Of a stretch of 64,000 nt of DNA, positions 7,396 to 16,064 are shown piece by piece (the first letter of the stretch is position 1; each line of letters opens with the position of its first letter). Made by a program: the position numbers and the translations under genes. Origin of the DNA: Spirochaetales bacterium (lineage in GTDB: Bacteria; Spirochaetota; Spirochaetia; DSM-2461); assembly GCA_016936555.1 (NCBI GenBank), contig JAFGXR010000001.1:34500-98499 (forward strand), given 5' to 3'. A model generated the notes under the pieces. It worked only from the letters and a program-made list of their open reading frames with translations, made no database searches and was not told the origin of the DNA.

Positions 7396-7953
7396 ATGTC
7401 AGACGAAGATGTTGGAAATGCTCTTGAGGATATGGCTGATGAGGGTTTTAAAGAACCTTCTGAAAGCAAAGCGAGTAAAGGTCTTTCTAAAACACTAGTA
7501 AAACTTCTCACTTACATTGTCGGTGGTATCATCGGGATTATTCTCGTCGTCACCATCGTCGTCATTACAGTCAAGTTTCTCGACAGAGGGGACCGGGCCC
7601 AGACTTTCAAGGAATTTTCCGAGGAGTACCAGGGCAAAACTCCTCCCTTTGTTTATTTCGGCATGATCGATCAGATCCGGACCCGGACCGCCGATAAAGC
7701 GCCTCATTCCGTGTCCGTCAAGGTCGAGATCGGTTACAACGATGGTGATGAGAAACTGGCTACCGAACTGACAGCGCGAAACCCGCAGCTTACAGACCTT
7801 GTCCGGACCTATTTCGGCAGCAAAACGGCGGAAGAACTGCTTACAGATGAGCAGGCCATCAAGGATGAGCTGAAAGAGCGCATCAATGCCGTTCTGACAA
7901 ACGGACGGGTTGAAAGCATCATTTTTCCCGAATATCAGGTTTTTGAATTCTAG
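7396..7953 (+). CDS. fliL: Flagellar basal-body-associated protein FliL
   Basis: FliL is a single-pass inner-membrane protein that rings the stator and supports torque. In spirochaetes it affects periplasmic flagellar orientation. The 185-residue product has a short cytoplasmic N-terminus, one strong transmembrane segment (LLTYIVGGIIGIILVVTIVV) and a periplasmic domain ending in the typical ELKERINAVLTNGRVESIIF and then PEYQVFEF. I chose ATG 7396 because AGGGGAA lies just upstream. An in-frame start at 7336 would add 20 residues with no ribosome site. Confidence 0.9.
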   Translation: MSDEDVGNALEDMADEGFKEPSESKASKGLSKTLVKLLTYIVGGIIGIILVVTIVVITVKFLDRGDRAQTFKEFSEEYQGKTPPFVYFGMIDQIRTRTADKAPHSVSVKVEIGYNDGDEKLATELTARNPQLTDLVRTYFGSKTAEELLTDEQAIKDELKERINAVLTNGRVESIIFPEYQVFEF

Positions 7954-8017
7954 AAGGTGTGAATATTCGGATTAAGGTGATCGTCCTTTTTTCCCGAAAT
8001 TCTAATAGAGGAATTGA

Positions 8018-9046
8018 ATGACAGAAGTTTTATCGCAGGATGAAATAGATCAGCTGCTCACAGCCATTTCCACGGGAGATATGGACAGTGAGGATACCCA
8101 GCAGGTTGCTGACCGCAAAAACATCAAGATCTATGACTTCAAGAGACCGGATAAGTTCTCCAAGGAACAGATCCGTACGGTCTCCATCATGCATGAAACC
8201 TTTGCCCGTCTGACAACAACATCTCTTTCGGCCCAGCTCCGGTCTCTGGTTCACGTCCATGTGGCATCTGTAGACCAGCTGACATATGAAGAGTTTATCA
8301 GGTCGATTCCTTCGCCCACGGCGCTGGCCGTTATCAATATGGATCCCCTGAAAGGGTCGGCTATTCTTGAAATCGACCCGGCTATTACCTTTACAATAAT
8401 AGACCGCCTTTTCGGTGGAACCGGAGAGGGATCTAAAGTTAACCGGGAGCTGTCGGAAATCGAGCAGTCCGTAATGGAGTCAATCATCGTCAGGATCCTG
8501 GGGAATATGCGTGAAGCCTGGTCTCAGGTTATCGATCTGAGGCCCCGTCTCGGTCAGATCGAGACGAATCCCCAGTTCGCCCAGATCGTACCGCCTACGG
8601 AAATGGTCGTTCTGGTAACGCTGGAAACTAAAGTTGAAGATGTCGAGGGGATGATGAACTTCTGTATCCCCTATCTTACAATAGAGCCGATCATATCCAA
8701 GCTGTCGGCCCAGTACTGGTATTCCTCGGTCCGCCGCGGTGCCACTACGGAAAACCTCAATATTCTGAGGGAAAGGCTGGCTACGATCGGTGTGACCATG
8801 GTGGCGGAAGTCGGCAGCATGGATCTTCCGGTCCGCGATGTTCTATCGCTGACTCAGGGGGATATTATCCGGCTTCAGAACACAAGGGTGACAGACCCCA
8901 TGGTTCTGAAAATCGGAAACCGGCCGAAATTTGAATGCCGGCCCGGAGTCGTCGGCAACAAAGTTGCTGTACAGATAACCAGAAAACTGGAAGATGTTCA
9001 GCAGGAAGATTTTGAAGAACTTTCTGTAGAAGGAGAAGAAGAATGA
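8018..9046 (+). CDS. fliM: Flagellar motor switch protein FliM
   Basis: FliM is the middle layer of the C-ring and receives phosphorylated CheY. The 342-residue protein begins with the CheY-binding peptide (LSQDEIDQLLTAI), followed by the CheC-like middle domain (MHETFARLTTTSLSAQLRSL, NMDPLKGSAILEIDP, IDRLFGG) and a C-terminal SpoA domain (VLSLTQGDIIRLQN, then FECRPGVVGNKVAVQI). AGAGG precedes the ATG. It overlaps the start of fliY by 4 bp, which implies translational coupling. Confidence 0.96.
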   Translation: MTEVLSQDEIDQLLTAISTGDMDSEDTQQVADRKNIKIYDFKRPDKFSKEQIRTVSIMHETFARLTTTSLSAQLRSLVHVHVASVDQLTYEEFIRSIPSPTALAVINMDPLKGSAILEIDPAITFTIIDRLFGGTGEGSKVNRELSEIEQSVMESIIVRILGNMREAWSQVIDLRPRLGQIETNPQFAQIVPPTEMVVLVTLETKVEDVEGMMNFCIPYLTIEPIISKLSAQYWYSSVRRGATTENLNILRERLATIGVTMVAEVGSMDLPVRDVLSLTQGDIIRLQNTRVTDPMVLKIGNRPKFECRPGVVGNKVAVQITRKLEDVQQEDFEELSVEGEEE

Positions 9047-10239
9047 GTGATGGTTCCCTCTCTCAGGATGAAATAGATGCCTTGTTGTTAGGCGGTAGCG
9101 TAGATACTCCCTCGGCCGGATCATTCGGCGGCGGTTCTTCACTCTCTGCTTCGGAGGAAAATGCTCTGGCGGCACTTCTGCAGAAAGCCAGCGAATCCCA
9201 GTCGGGGACCCTCTCCGGAATGATGGGTGCTTCCGTATCGATAGGAGCCCCTTCTCTGGAAGTCGTGACCAAAGAGGAGCTTCAGAAGGCTCTGAGCGAT
9301 GAAACGGTTGAGATAAAAATTGACTTTAAAGAGGGAGTTTCCGGGGGACACCTTTATTATTTCTCTCCCGGAGATGCCCTGAAGCTCGCCGGGCCTATGA
9401 TGGGTCAGGATGATGTGGAGCTTAATGCCACGGCTATTTCAGCCATTGGAGAAGCCGTATCCCAGATTACCGGAGCGGCTGTTACGGTAATCGGCGATAA
9501 GATCGGCAGGACCATAATGCCCGATTCGCCCGACGGACAGAGTATTCCCAAGACTATGATCCGGGCTCCTCAGGGTGAGATGGTTAAAGTCAACTATAAA
9601 GTATCCCTGGACAACGGCGATTCGTTCAGCCTAGTTGAAATCATTGATCTCCCGGTTGCCAGGGAAATCGCATCCCTCGCCGGAGGCTCGGACAGCTCCG
9701 ATATGATGTCCGATTTCGATTCCATGACCGGAGGTTCCGGTGCAATGGATATGATGGGTGGAATGGGCGGCATGAACCAGATGGGCGGCATGAACCAGAT
9801 GGGCGGCATGGGCCAGATGGGCGGCATGAACCAGATGGGCGGCATGGGCCAGATGGGCGGCATGGGCCAGATGGGCGGCATGAATATGGGTATGGGCGGC
9901 ATGATGGGTATGGGTCAGCAGCCCCCGAATGTGCAGGGAGTTCAGCTTCCCGATTTCGGCGCATCGGTCTCTCCGTCGGAGCAGCGGAATATCGGTCTTC
10001 TGATGGATGTTTCCATGGAGCTGACCGTAGAGCTGGGACGAACTAAATGGCAGATCAAGGATATTCTGGGAATGGGGGAAGGTACCATCATCGAGCTGGA
10101 CAAACTGGCCGGTGAGCCTGTCGATATACTGGTCAACCATAATCTTATCGCCAAAGGCGAGGTTGTCGTCATCGATGAAAACTTTGGAGTCCGCGTTACG
10201 GAAATCGTGTCCAGTATGGACCGGCTTCAGAAAGGATAG
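9043..10239 (+). CDS. fliY: Flagellar motor switch protein FliY/FliN
   Basis: This is the second switch component, forming the base of the C-ring. The 398-residue protein starts with a CheY-binding-like peptide (LSQDEIDALLLGG), has a CheC-like phosphatase-type middle part (about 75-215), then a Met/Gly/Gln-rich linker with six exact 18-bp DNA repeats (9763-9870), and ends with a FliN SpoA domain (about 310-395: LLMDVSMELTVELGRTKW, IIELDKLAGEPVDILVN, VTEIVS). The linker is unusual and is probably variable in length between strains. The SpoA end is well conserved, so the gene is intact. Confidence 0.93.
   Translation: MSDGSLSQDEIDALLLGGSVDTPSAGSFGGGSSLSASEENALAALLQKASESQSGTLSGMMGASVSIGAPSLEVVTKEELQKALSDETVEIKIDFKEGVSGGHLYYFSPGDALKLAGPMMGQDDVELNATAISAIGEAVSQITGAAVTVIGDKIGRTIMPDSPDGQSIPKTMIRAPQGEMVKVNYKVSLDNGDSFSLVEIIDLPVAREIASLAGGSDSSDMMSDFDSMTGGSGAMDMMGGMGGMNQMGGMNQMGGMGQMGGMNQMGGMGQMGGMGQMGGMNMGMGGMMGMGQQPPNVQGVQLPDFGASVSPSEQRNIGLLMDVSMELTVELGRTKWQIKDILGMGEGTIIELDKLAGEPVDILVNHNLIAKGEVVVIDENFGVRVTEIVSSMDRLQKG
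9763..9888 (+). repeat. 18-bp in-frame tandem repeat in the fliY linker
   Basis: Six consecutive 18-bp units (ATGGGCGGCATGAACCAG, or with GGC in place of AAC) run from 9763 to 9870, then a partial unit. They encode MGGMNQ/MGGMGQ. Because the unit is a multiple of three, slippage would change linker length without breaking the reading frame. Confidence 0.9.
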
Positions 10240-10306
10240 TTAATAAACCGCTTTACGCGGCGATTTGACATAAATACATTAAAGTGTACTTTGGGAGGGG
10301 AACACT

Positions 10307-10918
10307 TTGAACAGACTGGCAATAATGCTGGCGGCGGGGATATTCGCTTTGGCGGGTGTCTCTCTAGTCGCTCAGGAGAACGGGGAAAATTCATCTGAGC
10401 AGATCAATGCCGCACAGGCAGTAGATGAAACAACTTTAATAATCAACACGGAAAATCAACCCGCACAGGACATTCCTGAGGTGAGTCCTTCGGCTATCGG
10501 TATCGCCGATCTTGTCAGAACGGTTGTGGTGCTTCTTCTCGTCATCGGTGCGATTTATCTGGTTATGTACATTCTCAGGCGTTTTTCCGCCTCATCCCTT
10601 GACGGCAGCTCACTCATCAAAGTCGTTGGTTCCAGGGGGTTGATGAAAGATTCGGCTGTCCATCTTCTTGAGGTGGGTAATCAGGTTTTTCTTGTGGGAA
10701 CCGGAAACAGTGCGGTCAATCTCATATCTGAAATTACCGATCAGGAGACGATCGACAATATCAGGCTGAATCTGTCGGAAGGAAATAATCAGACATCGAG
10801 TTTTGCTCAGAGGATCGCCATGAACCTCGGTCTGGGACGGAACAAAACCGCTGATAAAAAAATCAGTGAAGCCGAGGGTTTTATACGCAGTCAGCGCGAC
10901 AGGCTCAAGGATCTGTGA
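10307..10918 (+). CDS. fliO: Flagellar biosynthesis protein FliO (FliZ type)
   Basis: FliO helps assemble FliP in the flagellar export gate. The 203-residue product has an N-terminal signal-like segment (MNRLAIMLAAGIFALAG), a polar periplasmic stretch, a strong transmembrane helix (LVRTVVVLLLVIGAIYLVMY) and a cytoplasmic domain with VVGSRGLMKDSAVHLLEVG and FLVGTG, the typical FliO pattern. The start is TTG with GGGAGGGG seven bases upstream. The position directly before fliP supports the assignment, and the stop overlaps the fliP start. Confidence 0.85.
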   Translation: MNRLAIMLAAGIFALAGVSLVAQENGENSSEQINAAQAVDETTLIINTENQPAQDIPEVSPSAIGIADLVRTVVVLLLVIGAIYLVMYILRRFSASSLDGSSLIKVVGSRGLMKDSAVHLLEVGNQVFLVGTGNSAVNLISEITDQETIDNIRLNLSEGNNQTSSFAQRIAMNLGLGRNKTADKKISEAEGFIRSQRDRLKDL

Positions 10919-11718
10919 TGAGAAAAGCCGTATTTGCCCTGGTTATCCTGTTCGCGTCAGTTCTTCCCCTGTCCTCCCAGACGAATGAAGGGGAAGCTGT
11001 CGCCCAGATCATCGAAGAGGCTCAGAACTCGAATTTTCAAATTCCTTTTCTCAATCTCCAGGTAAGGGATCCCCAATCCAATAACGAAGTGGCTTTGTCC
11101 ATACAGCTTATTCTTCTGCTGACAGTTCTTTCCCTGGCGCCGTCCATTGTCATTCTCATGACATCGTTTCTGAGGATTTCCATTGTTCTGGACTTTATCA
11201 AACGTGCCATGTCTCTGCAGCAGGTTCCCCCCTCCAATGTACTGATGGGTATCGCTCTGTTTCTCACGCTTTTTATCATGTGGCCGACTTTCGATCAGAT
11301 TTATGAAGATGCTTTCAAGCCCTTTGCCGAGGGGCAGATCGGGTTCGAGCAGATGTATGACCAGGGTATCGGACCGCTGAGGCTCTTTATGTTCCGTCAG
11401 CTCGATGGCAATCACGATACCATAGCTCTTTTTATGAATATGAGCGGGCTGGAACAGCCGCGGACCTTCGCCGATGTTCCCACTTACGTGCTGATTCCCG
11501 CTTTTATTCTCAATGAGCTGACTCTGGCTTTCAAGATCGGGATTCTTCTCTACTTCCCGTTTATCATTATCGATATGGTCGTTTCGTCCATTCTCATGTC
11601 CATGGGGATGATCATGCTTCCGCCTGTTATGATTTCCATGCCCTTCAAACTCATTCTCTTTGTTCTTGTCGACGGATGGGGGCTTGTGGTGCGGCAGCTG
11701 ATATTGAGTTTCTTATAG
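10918..11718 (+). CDS. fliP: Flagellar export gate protein FliP
   Basis: FliP is a core membrane component of the flagellar type III export gate. The 266-residue protein has a cleavable signal-like N-terminus, four membrane segments and the family signatures LAPSIVILMTSFLRISIVLD and FIIIDMVVSSILMSMGMIML. ATG 10918 overlaps the fliO stop (TGATG). A GTG three bases earlier is an equivalent choice. Length and motifs are fully normal. Confidence 0.96.
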   Translation: MRKAVFALVILFASVLPLSSQTNEGEAVAQIIEEAQNSNFQIPFLNLQVRDPQSNNEVALSIQLILLLTVLSLAPSIVILMTSFLRISIVLDFIKRAMSLQQVPPSNVLMGIALFLTLFIMWPTFDQIYEDAFKPFAEGQIGFEQMYDQGIGPLRLFMFRQLDGNHDTIALFMNMSGLEQPRTFADVPTYVLIPAFILNELTLAFKIGILLYFPFIIIDMVVSSILMSMGMIMLPPVMISMPFKLILFVLVDGWGLVVRQLILSFL

Positions 11719-11730
11719 GAGGGTTGATTA

Positions 11731-12000
11731 ATGACAACAGGTTTTATCGTCAGTCTTCTCAGGAGCAGCATTATACAGACTCTTTCCATAGCTGCGCCTG
11801 TTCTTCTGGTCTCCATGTTTATCGGTCTGATAATCTCCATTTTCCAGGCGGTTACGTCGATTCAGGATCAGACACTTACCTTCGTGCCGAAAATTGTTGC
11901 CATACTAACGATTATCGGCTTTTTCGGAGCCTGGATGATGAATTCCATGGCGAATTTTACAGCAAATCTTTTCAATATGATTCCGAATATCACCGGGTGA
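11731..12000 (+). CDS. fliQ: Flagellar export gate protein FliQ
   Basis: FliQ is a small two-helix membrane protein that wraps around the FliP/FliR gate. The 89-residue product shows both helices and the family motif IGLIISIFQAVTSIQDQTLT followed by FVPKI. AGGAGG precedes the ATG. It sits between fliP and fliR with 3 bp to the next gene. Confidence 0.95.
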   Translation: MTTGFIVSLLRSSIIQTLSIAAPVLLVSMFIGLIISIFQAVTSIQDQTLTFVPKIVAILTIIGFFGAWMMNSMANFTANLFNMIPNITG

Positions 12001-12003
12001 TAG

Positions 12004-12798
12004 ATGAATTTTGACATGCTTCTGACGGACGGACAGATTTTTCTTCTCATTTTCGCGCGGATTATCGCGTTGATGCTGCTGATTCCCATCATGTCTTCGA
12101 CGGCATTTCCCGGTCCGGCCAGAGCCGGCCTGGCCTTCTTTACGGCCCTGGCTGTTTTTCCCATGGCAAAAAACCTCGGTTTTGTTATTCCCGATACAGG
12201 TTTGATATATGCTCTGCTCATAATCGGCGAAGTTCTTATTGGTGTGCTCCTCGCCTTCATAGTACAGCTGGTCTTTACAGTTTTCCAGCTGGCGGGACAG
12301 ATGTTTTCCATTCAGATGGGCTTCGGTGCCTCCCAGGTCTACGATCCCCTTTCCCAGATCGAAGTGCCTCTTCTCGGCCAGTTTCTCAACCTCGTATCCA
12401 TGCTTGTGTTTCTCGTTATCGGAGGAATGAAGAAGATCTTTCTCACGGGAATCTATCAGTCTTTTGCCGCGGTCAAGGCCATCGATGTATTCTCCCAGAG
12501 AGATATGCTGGTTACTTATTTTTCCGGCGTTCTCGGGAAACTGTTCGAACAGGCCATTATCATCGCATTTCCTATCATGGGGACGCTGATTCTGCTTTCC
12601 GTGACTATGGGGCTCCTGGCCAAAGCCGCTCCCCAGATGAATCTTCTCATGGTGGGTTTTCCCATCCAGATTACGGTCGGCTTTATCATGATGCTGGCGG
12701 CCATGCCTTTTCTGATTGAAAAGTTTTCGATGATTATCGATGCGGGATTTTCCCAGATCCTCACTATTCTCGACAGTGCCTACAGGGGGGCTCTATGA
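12004..12798 (+). CDS. fliR: Flagellar export gate protein FliR
   Basis: FliR completes the FliPQR export pore. The 264-residue protein is hydrophobic throughout with about six membrane segments and has the typical FARIIALMLLIPIMSS start and the FSIQMGFGASQVYDPLSQIE motif. The 3' end overlaps flhB by 4 bp (ATGA). Confidence 0.95.
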   Translation: MNFDMLLTDGQIFLLIFARIIALMLLIPIMSSTAFPGPARAGLAFFTALAVFPMAKNLGFVIPDTGLIYALLIIGEVLIGVLLAFIVQLVFTVFQLAGQMFSIQMGFGASQVYDPLSQIEVPLLGQFLNLVSMLVFLVIGGMKKIFLTGIYQSFAAVKAIDVFSQRDMLVTYFSGVLGKLFEQAIIIAFPIMGTLILLSVTMGLLAKAAPQMNLLMVGFPIQITVGFIMMLAAMPFLIEKFSMIIDAGFSQILTILDSAYRGAL

Positions 12799-13952
12799 AT
12801 GAATCTCTCCTGAAGCTCCGTTTGCTCCGCGGCGATGACTACGAGCTCCTTCTTCCGGATATGGACCTCCAGTGGTTCGCCGCGGAAGAGGAAGGACGGA
12901 CGGAAGACCCGACGGAACAGAAGAAAAAGAAGGCCCGGGAAGATGGCAAAGTCGCCAAGACCCAGGAGCTGACCGCATCTCTGGTTATGCTTTTTCCCCT
13001 GGTGACCATCGGTATTCTATCGGGATATATGATCAATCAGCTGGCTCAGATGATCAATTACTTCCTGAAAAACAGCACGGTTATCGACGTGGTCGGCAGC
13101 GGCCTTCCCTGGAGGGCTTTTCTCAGCTATTTTCTCAAGCTGACGGTACCGGTCTGGGCCATCGCCTATGTATCGGCTTTTCTCGGCAATGTCGTCCAGG
13201 TCGGCTTTAAATTCACTCCGAAGGCGATCAAACCGGATTTCAAGAAAATCAAGCCGGACATCATCAACTGGGCGAAAAAGTCTCTGTTTTCCGTTGAGGC
13301 GATGTTTAATTTCGCCAAATCGATCCTGAAAATTGTCATAATTGGCGTAGTCGCCTATCTGGATGTGAGAAAGAACGGTCCTCAGTTGGCCAATCTTACG
13401 AATATTCCCCTTGGCGAAAGTTTCGGATTCGTGGCGGGCATCGCCTTCGGTCTGGCTGTCAAAGCGGCCCTGATTCTCATGGCGTTATCTCTTCCCGACT
13501 ATCTCTTCCAGAGAAAACAGCATCTCGATTCGCTGAAAATGACAAAGCACGAAGTGAAGGAAGAGCATAAGCAGATGGAAGGGGATCCCCTGGTCAAAAG
13601 CCGGCTCAGGCAGAGAATGCAGGAGATTCTCACCTCCAATATGATCCAGAACGTGCCTCAGGCCGATGTGGTCGTTACAAACCCGACCCACTTTGCCGTT
13701 GCTCTGGAGTGGAACAACGAAACAATGGTAGCTCCGACCGTAACGGCCAAGGGGCAGGATCATATCGCCTTCCGCATCAGGGATGTGGCGAAGGAACACA
13801 ATGTGCCCGTTATTGAAAACAAACCCCTCGCCAGAGGGCTCTATGCCGCAGTGGAGATCGGGGAGCAGATTCCCGAGGAGTACTGGGATATCGTGTCCCG
13901 GGTCCTGGCCGAGGTATACCGCATCAGCGGGAAGATGGCGGGAGAGATGTAA
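12795..13952 (+). CDS. flhB: Flagellar export protein FlhB
   Basis: FlhB controls export substrate class together with FliK. The 385-residue protein has a spirochaete-like N-terminal extension (about 1-28) before the usual DPTEQKKKKAREDGKVAKTQ segment, four transmembrane helices, and a cytoplasmic domain with the self-cleavage motif NPTHFAVAL, in which Asn-Pro is the cut site, and the VIENKPLARGLY region. The catalytic site is intact, so switching should work as in other bacteria. It overlaps fliR by 4 bp and lies 12 bp before flhA. Confidence 0.96.
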   Translation: MNESLLKLRLLRGDDYELLLPDMDLQWFAAEEEGRTEDPTEQKKKKAREDGKVAKTQELTASLVMLFPLVTIGILSGYMINQLAQMINYFLKNSTVIDVVGSGLPWRAFLSYFLKLTVPVWAIAYVSAFLGNVVQVGFKFTPKAIKPDFKKIKPDIINWAKKSLFSVEAMFNFAKSILKIVIIGVVAYLDVRKNGPQLANLTNIPLGESFGFVAGIAFGLAVKAALILMALSLPDYLFQRKQHLDSLKMTKHEVKEEHKQMEGDPLVKSRLRQRMQEILTSNMIQNVPQADVVVTNPTHFAVALEWNNETMVAPTVTAKGQDHIAFRIRDVAKEHNVPVIENKPLARGLYAAVEIGEQIPEEYWDIVSRVLAEVYRISGKMAGEM

Positions 13953-13964
13953 TGGAGATAGTTT

Positions 13965-16064
13965 ATGGCTGATATACAGAAAACTCTGAGAAGCGCTTTC
14001 GGCAAAGAGAGAACCGACCTCCTTATTACGGTGGGCGTTCTGATGATCGTCATGATGCTCATCGTCCCCCTGCCCACATGGATCCTCGATACCATGATGT
14101 CGGTCAATCTCATGCTGGCCATAATGATCATTCTGATCGTTCTCTTTACCAATGACCCGCTTGAGTTCTCTCTCTTCCCGACCATACTTCTTGTCTCAAC
14201 TGTTTTCGGACTGGCTCTGAACGTTTCTTCGACCAGGCTGATTCTTGCCAAAGGGGAGGGGTTCGACGGAAGAATCGTAAAGGCTTTCGCTACATTCGTC
14301 GTGGGCGCCGAAGGGACCCAGGGGATCGTTATCGGGGCGATTATTTTTATCATAATCATCGCGGTTCAGTTCCTGGTTATCACCAAAGGAGCCACGAGGG
14401 TCGCCGAGGTCGCCGCGAGATTCACTCTCGACGCGCTTCCCGGCAAACAGATGGCCATTGATGCCGAATACAATTCGGGTCTGATCACCGACGATCAGGC
14501 GAGGAAGAGAAAAGCGGACCTCCAGAAATCCGTCGATTTTTACGGAGCCATGGACGGTGCCACCAAGTTCGTCTCCGGAACCGTTCAGGTGGGTATCGTC
14601 ATCACTCTGATCAATGTCATCGGCGGTATCATAGTCGGAGTGACTATCCATGGGGAACCGATTGCCAACGCCCTTAACACCTATACTTCGCTGACTATAG
14701 GGGACGGGCTTGTTTCCCAGCTTCCCACCCTGATTATTTCCGTGTCAACCGGTCTGATCGTAACCCGTTCTGTTTCCGACGGGTCTTTCGGAACCGATGT
14801 GAAGAAGCAGTTTTCCGCCCAGTCCAGAATTTACTGGATCACCGCTGTTTTTCTCTTCTTCCTGGGCGTTCTGCCGGGATTCCCCTGGTATCTGCTGTTC
14901 CCTCTTTCGGCTATGACCGGATTCATGGCTTACAGATTGACCCGGCGGAAAATGATAGAGGAAGAGCTGGCAAAAACGGCCGGAGAACAGGAAAAGGCCG
15001 AGAAGGATGCACCGGCGGAAATGTCACCGGTTGTGCCTCTCGATCCCCTTTCTCTCGAGCTTGGATACGGACTAATCCCGCTGGTCGATCAGGACAATGG
15101 CGCCGAACTGCTCGACAGGTTGACCCGAATCCGCCGGGAGGCGGCGCTCGATCTCGGTCTTGTGGTGCCGCGGATCCGCATTATAGACAATATGCGCCTT
15201 GAGCCTTCGGAGTACTGCCTGAAAATCAAAGGCGTCGAGATGGGCCGCGGAGCCATCCGCATGGGCCATTTTCTGGCTATCAATCCCGGAGGGGAAAGAG
15301 AGCCGCTGGAAGGGGAAAAAACCACCGATCCGGCATTCGGGCTCCCCGCTATCTGGATTTCCGATACGTACAGGGAAAAAGCCGAAAGAAACGGTTATAC
15401 CGTGGTCGATCCGCCTTCGATCGTCGCCACGCACCTGACCGAAATTATCAAAAAGCACTCTTCGGAGATTATCGGCCGTCAGGAAGTCCGTTCGATGCTC
15501 GATACGCTCAAGGAAAATTACCCCGCCGTTGTCGAGGAAGTCTCAAAATCCTTTTCCACAGGAGAAATCCAGAAGGTCTTTCAGGGGCTTCTCAGAGAAC
15601 AGGTTTCCATCAGGAATCTCGTGGTCATTCTCGAGACACTGGGCGATTACGGATCGGTCACGAAAGATACGGGATTTCTCATTGAAAAGGTCAGACAGGC
15701 TCTGGGCAGACAGATATGTTTACAGTATGCTGAGGAGGATAATACGCTCCGGGTTCTTACAATCCATCCTGAAATTGAACAGCGCATCGTCGACTCCCGG
15801 ATGGAGTCGGCTGCCGGTGTTATCGCGGCACTTGATCCCCGTTTTCAGAGGCAATGGATCAATGCCGTGCTCAATAGTGTTCAGGATGTCCAGAATCTTG
15901 GATATTATCCCCTGATACTGTGCAGCGAAGCGGCCAGAGCTCTTGTCAGGTCGTCGACCGAAAGGGATATTCCCGATCTAGTCGTTCTCTCGGTTCCCGA
16001 GATAGCGCAGAATATTTCGATTGAGTCTCTTGGCGAAATATCATTTGAATGGAAGGAATCGTAA
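13965..16064 (+). CDS. flhA: Flagellar export gate protein FlhA
   Basis: FlhA is the largest export-gate subunit and docks chaperone-substrate complexes through its cytoplasmic ring. The 699-residue product has eight predicted membrane helices in the first half and the FHIPEP-family signature (RFTLDALPGKQMAIDAEYNS), then a linker near residue 330-350 and the cytoplasmic domain (LELGYGLIPLVD onward). Length is typical. The last base of the stop is the first base of the flhF start (TAATG). Confidence 0.96.
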   Translation: MADIQKTLRSAFGKERTDLLITVGVLMIVMMLIVPLPTWILDTMMSVNLMLAIMIILIVLFTNDPLEFSLFPTILLVSTVFGLALNVSSTRLILAKGEGFDGRIVKAFATFVVGAEGTQGIVIGAIIFIIIIAVQFLVITKGATRVAEVAARFTLDALPGKQMAIDAEYNSGLITDDQARKRKADLQKSVDFYGAMDGATKFVSGTVQVGIVITLINVIGGIIVGVTIHGEPIANALNTYTSLTIGDGLVSQLPTLIISVSTGLIVTRSVSDGSFGTDVKKQFSAQSRIYWITAVFLFFLGVLPGFPWYLLFPLSAMTGFMAYRLTRRKMIEEELAKTAGEQEKAEKDAPAEMSPVVPLDPLSLELGYGLIPLVDQDNGAELLDRLTRIRREAALDLGLVVPRIRIIDNMRLEPSEYCLKIKGVEMGRGAIRMGHFLAINPGGEREPLEGEKTTDPAFGLPAIWISDTYREKAERNGYTVVDPPSIVATHLTEIIKKHSSEIIGRQEVRSMLDTLKENYPAVVEEVSKSFSTGEIQKVFQGLLREQVSIRNLVVILETLGDYGSVTKDTGFLIEKVRQALGRQICLQYAEEDNTLRVLTIHPEIEQRIVDSRMESAAGVIAALDPRFQRQWINAVLNSVQDVQNLGYYPLILCSEAARALVRSSTERDIPDLVVLSVPEIAQNISIESLGEISFEWKES

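Noticed and set aside
9763..9888. CRISPR-like array
   Set aside because: The units are contiguous with no spacers and lie in frame inside fliY, so it is a coding tandem repeat.
9594..10140. Minus-strand frames with Pro/His-rich repeats
   Set aside because: They are mirror translations of the fliY repeat; no start site or ribosome site supports them.
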